This document shows positions 44,849-49,807 of a stretch of 49,807 nt of DNA, one piece after another; within the stretch, counting starts at the first letter, position 1; every line of letters starts with the position of its first letter. The notes below the pieces were generated by a model. That model had not been told where the DNA came from. It made no database searches and was given only the letters and a program-made list of their open reading frames with translations. Source of the DNA: Welwitschia mirabilis (taxonomy: Eukaryota; Gnetophyta; Gnetopsida; Welwitschiales); contig JBOZIK010000001.1 of assembly GCA_051453625.1 (NCBI GenBank), positions 245,835,994 through 245,885,800 of the forward strand, written 5' to 3'. The position numbers and the translations under genes were made by a program.

Positions 44849-46140
44849 ATGAGTAACCCTTTTGATGGTTTTTCAACTGGGTATTCACCTATATTTAATG
44901 GGTTAAACTATGATTATTAGAAAGCTAGGATGAGAACATTTCTTAGATCCTTAAACACTAACACAAAGGAAGTTATCTACAAAGGTCAGTCTTTGCCTAT
45001 GATAACTTAAATTGATGTAAATGAAAATACTATCATAGTTTCCAAATCTCAAGACCAATGAACAGTTGCTAATAAGTTAAAATCCACCATAGATTTCCAT
45101 GCTCTTAATGTAATTTTTTGTGCAATGTGTATAGATGAATTTAAATGAATAGTAAACTATAATCATGCTAAGAAAGGTTGGAACATTTCGAAAGTATCAC
45201 ACAAAGAAACTTCAACTATTAAATAAGCTAAAGTCTAGATGATTATCTCTAAATTTGAAGATATCCATATGGATGGATAAAGAAGAAACTTTATAGGAAT
45301 TTATTACTAGACTTACTGATATTGTGAACTCAGTAGCAAGCCTTAAAGAATTCATGAAGGACAGAAAAGTGATAAGAAAAGTCTTGAGATCCCTACAGAA
45401 GAGATTCAAATCAAAGTTCATAGCCATCGAAGAGATCAAGGACATTAATGCAATGGTATTAGAAGACTTTAAGGTAATTTGCAAACCTTTGAACTTAAAT
45501 TTATTAAAGATAAAAGAAAAGTTATTACTTTAGAATGTATGTAAGAAGACTATAGATTTGATAGAGTAGATGAGAAATTTGATGATATTGAAGTTGTGCT
45601 TATAGCCAAAAGGTTCAAAAAATTTCTTTATAGGAAGAAAAAGAAAGGAGAATAAAGTAGGAATGCAAAGAGAAGCCATCCAAAGCAAAGAATGAAGCAA
45701 GAAAATAGAAAAGAAATCCAATGTTACTCATGCAAAGGATTTGGATATATGGTAAATGAGTGCTTTAACATCAAAAGAGATAATAGAAAGTCAAAGGATC
45801 CTTCATTCATGGCTAGTTGAAATAATGAAGATGATAATGATTAGAAAAGCTATTTAAATCATGAATCAGATGGAGAAAAGAGGTTATGTTTCATGGATTT
45901 TGTGCCATTGCTTAGAGATGTTCCTAGAACATCAATACCTAATCATTTAGATATGATTAATGAAGAAGAGGATGAGTTAGAAGACACATGTCAAGAATTG
46001 TATAAGGAGTGTAAAAAGCTAGCTAAGAGAATAAATGATTTAAATAAAACAATGAAGACTATTACCAAAGAAAAAGAGTAATTGGAAGAGAAATACAATG
46101 TTCTCAAATCTGACAAGATTAACCTAATTTCCTAGGTAAA
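44849..46140 (+). pseudogene. Sirevirus-like gag with first zinc knuckle
   Basis: An ATG at 44849 opens MSNPFDGFSTGYSPIFNGLN, the usual start of copia gag with its P-x-F-N-G-x-N-Y signature. A Trp codon soon reads as a stop (YDY, stop, KARM). The gag core appears at 45324-45533 (DRKVIRKVLRSLQKRFKSKF). The zinc knuckle at 45722-45763 reads CYSCKGFGYMVNEC with correct CX2CX4HX4C spacing, but the His codon is TAT (Tyr) at 45746. A Glu/Lys-rich, coiled-coil-like stretch (EEEDELEDTCQELYKECKKL, 45963-46025) follows. Stops at 45534 and 46080 break the frame. Confidence 0.85.
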
Positions 46141-46286
46141 ATATCTTTTTTTTTTTTGTTAATAAATTTTATGGCAGCTCTTCTAAATTGTAACAATGCT
46201 TAAAATATAAAAACCCACTAGAGATAAATCAGATATTGGTTTTAGTCCACAAAAAACTAAAGAATAGGTAAACAAGAAGAGTAAGT

Positions 46287-46720
46287 ATGCTTCTAATCTT
46301 TCATGTAATTTTTATGGTAAATTTGGTCATTCAAATCCTTTTTGTAAAGTTAATAATTAATATTTTCTTTGAAACTATAAATACCTCATCTTTTAAGTTT
46401 ATTCTTGAGAAAAACATACCACCTAAGTCTAATAATACTAAGTGGGTTAGCACTAATAACCTTCAAAGTTTTCTAACATAGATATCCTTTAGAGGAACAA
46501 GCACAAATAGTTGGTATTTACACAGTGGTTGCTCAAGGTATATGTCAAGAGAAAAATCTAACTTTCAGTGTCAGTCAATTATGTGAGAAAGTTCACAAAT
46601 TAATTTTTGATAAATTAAAATATGAAGTTATAGATAAGAAAATAAATGTTTCTCTCTTTTCTACAAAATAAGTGGATAATGTTTATAGAGTAGATTCTAA
46701 ATTTATTAATTAATCATTTC
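46287..46720 (+). pseudogene. Second zinc knuckle, broken protease and pre-integrase stub
   Basis: 46304-46345 reads CNFYGKFGHSNPFC, a CX2CX4HX4C knuckle whose second Cys is Tyr. The protease active site at 46509-46532 reads SWYLHSGC. The Asp of D-S-G is His (CAC at 46521-46523), so the enzyme is dead. About 30 bases later (SREKSNF) the text jumps to SVSQLCEKVHKLIF and KYEVIDKKINVSLFSTK, which normally lies some 50-60 residues downstream, so the C-terminal half of the protease is deleted. Then VDNVYRVDSKFIN and a stop. Integrase does not follow. Confidence 0.8.
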
Positions 46721-46889
46721 ATGCAAACTATGATATTAGGTTAAATCTTAATGAAACTAAATATTTTCTGTTAAATTTTGATGTAATACCTTATCTCTAT
46801 AATATTATCAATCATAAAAATAATCTGTGGTTCAGTCATCATTTTTTAACTAATTATAAGATAGTTAATCAGATATATGATTTGTTTAA

Positions 46890-47050
46890 CTAGATGTGGT
46901 TGGTCAACCAACCTAAAAGCCCAGTCGCCTAGACCCCTTCTAGTATTGTAGACCCTTGTCTCAATGGATCGACTAAAACCTTGAGTGGTCAACTGGATCT
47001 AATAGATTACAATATGAAAGTATAGTCAGTGGATCTAATTTTTTAATTTA
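46890..47050 (+). repeat. LTR-like patch with GTCAAC/GTCGAC motifs inside the element
   Basis: GGTTGGTCAACCAACC (46899-46914) is a perfect palindrome. TGGATCGACTAAAACC and GAGTGGTCAACTGGATC follow. The same motifs fill the first half of the LTR at 43.3 kb. This patch may be a relic of another LTR of this family at a deletion or insertion junction. Confidence 0.45.
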
Positions 47051-47412
47051 TTTCATCCTATTTCACTTAATTTATAAAAGAGATAGAACCCTAAATAGAC
47101 TTCATTATGTTCTAGTCCTTTCTAGCTCTCAGAACTAGTTCCTTTCCCTTAATATTCAGAGCTTTACTTCTAGATATAGTGATTTTCTTAGCCCCTTTTT
47201 GCTTGCAAGAGTCTTGAAACAATAGAAAGCTTATCTAGGAGAAGAGTAAAGGAGAATCCATCTAGATATCCTGGTATATTATACCAAGGAATGTCAGAGG
47301 AGGATATTATCAAGTTTTTTGACAAGTTTGAGAAGAAGGCTATGTGTCAGGAGTAGTTTATAGTCATCTTAGAGCTCAAAAAACTCAAGGAAGTCATCCA
47401 ACTCTTGAGAAA

Positions 47413-47512
47413 NNNNNNNNNNNNNNNNNNNNNNNNNNNNNNNNNNNNNNNNNNNNNNNNNNNNNNNNNNNNNNNNNNNNNNNNNNNNNNNNNNNNNNNN
47501 NNNNNNNNNNNN
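47413..47512. other. Assembly gap (100 N) with duplicated 72-base flanks
   Basis: 47341-47412 recurs at 47513-47584. The copies differ at about 7 of 72 positions, and every difference is a transition. Confidence 0.93.
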
Positions 47513-47753
47513 TATGTGTCAGAAGTAGTTTGTAGCCACCTTAGAGCTTAAGAAACTTAAGGAAGTCATCCAACTCTTGAGAAATTAGGATCTTAACCAT
47601 TTCTTAGATGTGTCTAGTTCTGCTTATCTGTTTCTCACTAGAATATTTTATTGTAATACTTCTTTTGATCATGATACCAAAAATCTTAAAATCCTTATTT
47701 TAAAGAAGCGGATAAGAGTGACAATAAATCTTATTTTAAAGTGAACTAATCTT

Positions 47754-48716
47754 NNNNNNNNNNNNNNNNNNNNNNNNNNNNNNNNNNNNNNNNNNNNNNN
47801 NNNNNNNNNNNNNNNNNNNNNNNNNNNNNNNNNNNNNNNNNNNNNNNNNNNNNNNNNNNNNNNNNNNNNNNNNNNNNNNNNNNNNNNNNNNNNNNNNNNN
47901 NNNNNNNNNNNNNNNNNNNNNNNNNNNNNNNNNNNNNNNNNNNNNNNNNNNNNNNNNNNNNNNNNNNNNNNNNNNNNNNNNNNNNNNNNNNNNNNNNNNN
48001 NNNNNNNNNNNNNNNNNNNNNNNNNNNNNNNNNNNNNNNNNNNNNNNNNNNNNNNNNNNNNNNNNNNNNNNNNNNNNNNNNNNNNNNNNNNNNNNNNNNN
48101 NNNNNNNNNNNNNNNNNNNNNNNNNNNNNNNNNNNNNNNNNNNNNNNNNNNNNNNNNNNNNNNNNNNNNNNNNNNNNNNNNNNNNNNNNNNNNNNNNNNN
48201 NNNNNNNNNNNNNNNNNNNNNNNNNNNNNNNNNNNNNNNNNNNNNNNNNNNNNNNNNNNNNNNNNNNNNNNNNNNNNNNNNNNNNNNNNNNNNNNNNNNN
48301 NNNNNNNNNNNNNNNNNNNNNNNNNNNNNNNNNNNNNNNNNNNNNNNNNNNNNNNNNNNNNNNNNNNNNNNNNNNNNNNNNNNNNNNNNNNNNNNNNNNN
48401 NNNNNNNNNNNNNNNNNNNNNNNNNNNNNNNNNNNNNNNNNNNNNNNNNNNNNNNNNNNNNNNNNNNNNNNNNNNNNNNNNNNNNNNNNNNNNNNNNNNN
48501 NNNNNNNNNNNNNNNNNNNNNNNNNNNNNNNNNNNNNNNNNNNNNNNNNNNNNNNNNNNNNNNNNNNNNNNNNNNNNNNNNNNNNNNNNNNNNNNNNNNN
48601 NNNNNNNNNNNNNNNNNNNNNNNNNNNNNNNNNNNNNNNNNNNNNNNNNNNNNNNNNNNNNNNNNNNNNNNNNNNNNNNNNNNNNNNNNNNNNNNNNNNN
48701 NNNNNNNNNNNNNNNN
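47754..48716. other. Assembly gap (963 N)
   Basis: The largest gap in the window, in the env-like region. Too short to hide a full integrase-RT-RNase H block. Confidence 0.97.
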
Positions 48717-49004
48717 ATTTTTATCCTCTTTAAGAAATCTTTAAAATTTCCTCATCAAAGAAAGCATCTCTTGATAAGACTCTCTTATATCTGAGATGAA
48801 TGGATTTCCATACCAGACTTATGAAAGAAGCCCTTATTATAGCTAGATATAATATTATGAATACATTCGTAGAGGCTACTAGTTCAGCATGTATAGGAGG
48901 TGATGAAGAAGAATTAGATGAAGACTTAGAGTAAGAAGAGGAGGAGGAGTCTGATTGAACTTTTTCAGATTATGTTCTATGTTCTCTCCTTTGTTGTTAA
49001 TGTC

Positions 49005-49570
49005 AAAAGGAGGAGAATTAGTTGAGTTGTTAAACTTTTTATGATCTTAACTATATACTCTTGATGAGAACTTTTACTTTGTTATTCTTGCATATTAGTT
49101 TTATAATGGTTTTCTTATTTTTAATGAATTACAATTATCTATTTTAGCATAAAATCTTGTGTCATTTAGTATGTCATTTGGTTTCCTAAAACCTTTTTGT
49201 GCCTTTTACAAATTATATATGTCAAATATGTTTTCTTATGATATTGTGATANNNNNNNNNNNNNNNNNNNNNNNNNNNNNNNNNNNNNNNNNNNNNNNNN
49301 NNNNNNNNNNNNNNNNNNNNNNNNNNNNNNNNNNNNNNNNNNNNNNNNNNNNNNNNNNNNNNNNNNNNNNNNNNNNNNNNNNNNNNNNNNNNNNNNNNNN
49401 ATTGAACTAGTTCCATTTAAAGCACAAAATTTGTTTGATTAAAATGCCTTAGCTTGTATTAAATTAAAATATTATTTTGTAAATAAGCATTTTATAAGGG
49501 GGAGTTTTTCTATAAGGTCTAATTCTATCACAACTAAGTATTGTTTGCTATCAATGTCAAATGAGGAGAT
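49005..49570 (+). other. Repeated polypurine tracts before the 3' LTR
   Basis: AAAAGGAGGAGA (49005-49016), AAGGGGGAG (49496-49504) and TCAAATGAGGAGAT (49557-49570, abutting the LTR). The first and last share the context AATGTCAAA..GAGGAGA, so they look like copies of one tract. A 149-N gap lies between at 49252-49400. Confidence 0.65.
49252..49400. other. Assembly gap (149 N)
   Basis: Lies between the first and second polypurine tracts. No duplicated flank was seen. Confidence 0.95.
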
Positions 49571-49807
49571 TTTTGGATTATGTTTTACCAACTAATGTCA
49601 AACTAATGTTTTCTGTATAGCAAATTTTGTATTTTTTATAGAATATATGACATTACTTGTAGGTTGAAAGATGGAAATAAATTAATTAATTTCTGAGCAC
49701 TAAAAACCTATTAGTTTATTTACACTCAAGATGGAATCGACCAAATTTTAAAGGGATTAACCACACCTAAAGAAAATAGAAAAAATGAACTACATCCATA
49801 GGGGTTG
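49571..49807 (+). repeat. Beginning of the 3' LTR, cut by the window end
   Basis: Aligns with 43308-43545 with moderate divergence, mostly transitions, including TAATGTCAAACTAATGTTTT and the GAACT.CATC segment near the end. The remaining 1.2 kb lies outside the window. Confidence 0.85.

Larger units (their letters stand above)
47228..48957 (+). pseudogene. Env-like reading frame of a Sirevirus-type element, decayed
   Basis: The plus strand reads RRVKENPSRYPGILYQGMSE then EDIIKFFDKFEKKAM. After an altered region come LELKKLKEVIQLLRN, a stop, DLNHFLDVSSSAYLF, LTRIFYCNTSFDHDT and LKKRIRVTINLIL. The pattern (a grip-like F-x-x-F-E-K, a leucine stretch, then a [LF]-T-R-x-F-Y-x-N block and a later basic segment) resembles the domain known as putative plant transposon protein, found in env-like frames of plant retroelements. 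After the 963-N gap, KKASLDKTLLYLR, MKEALIIARYNIMNTFVEAT and a strongly acidic tail GGDEEELDEDLE, a stop, EEEEESD close the frame at 48957. The assignment is from motif memory only. No signal peptide or membrane segment is visible. Confidence 0.45.
43308..49807 (+). mobile_element. Sirevirus-like Ty1/copia element, plus strand, pol deleted, 3' end outside window
   Basis: A 1,476-bp 5' LTR, a primer site, gag with two zinc knuckles, a broken protease, a piece of pre-integrase, an env-like frame with acidic tail, several polypurine tracts and the start of the 3' LTR appear in that order. Long LTRs, a CNF[Y]GKFGH-type second knuckle before the protease, an env-like frame and repeated polypurine tracts are all features described for the Sirevirus (SIRE/Maximus) branch of copia. 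Integrase, RT and RNase H (about 3 kb) are absent, and the largest gap (963 N) is too small to hold them. It sits within the protease of another copia element. Confidence 0.75.

Noticed and set aside
45212-45721. Minus frames at 45212-45484 and 45530-45721
   Set aside because: They are antisense to the plus-strand gag, whose motifs and knuckle are recognisable.
47754-48716. Missing pol hidden in the 963-N gap
   Set aside because: A full integrase-RT-RNase H block needs about 3 kb. The gap could only hold it if its size is badly underestimated.

Overview
The window is strongly AT-rich nuclear DNA from a flowering plant. It is almost entirely decayed LTR retrotransposons plus sequencing-gap runs of N. 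I found no intact host gene, rRNA, tRNA, CRISPR array or organelle segment. The plant assignment rests on several Ty1/copia and Ty3/gypsy families with initiator-Met-tRNA primer sites, a Sirevirus-like copia element with an env-like tail, and heavy C-to-T/G-to-A decay typical of methylated plant repeats. The species cannot be named from the sequence.

Layout. 1-1.7 kb: no recognisable feature. 1.7-4.5 kb: three diverged tandem units of about 0.9 kb, with a CT microsatellite at the same place in units 2 and 3. 4.9-6.6 kb: broken gypsy gag and protease on the minus strand. 9.66-19.50 kb: a minus-strand LTR pair (about 1.7-1.9 kb each once gap duplications are removed) with a primer site and polypurine tract, around an interior where I recognise no domain. 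19.5-23.2 kb: no gene. 23.20-27.89 kb: a minus-strand gypsy element with paired LTRs, a gag remnant and a roughly 1-kb array of 27-bp repeats. 29.56-32.61 kb: a decayed plus-strand copia gag-protease-integrase-RT. 33.37-39.95 kb: a minus-strand copia element with both LTRs and the best-preserved coding remnants. 41.99-43.31 kb: plus-strand copia gag-protease, cut in its protease by the next element. 43.31 kb to the window end: a plus-strand Sirevirus-like copia element with a 1,476-bp 5' LTR, gag with two zinc knuckles, a broken protease, an env-like reading frame, repeated polypurine tracts and the start of its 3' LTR. Its integrase, RT and RNase H are missing.

Nothing here works together as a functional system. 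All polyproteins carry stops and frameshifts. Four protease active-site motifs (33-47 kb and 30 kb) are altered, and zinc-knuckle ligands are lost in at least four elements, mostly by single transitions. Many N runs are exactly 100 bases and flanked by the same sequence twice, so local copy number is partly an assembly artefact. The clearest proof is the right LTR of the 33-40 kb element: removing one 79-base duplicate and the gap restores exactly 296 bp, the length of its partner.

The observations most worth a second look are the 27-bp array inside a gypsy element, the Sirevirus-like element nested in another copia, and its array of decaying GTCGAC palindromes.
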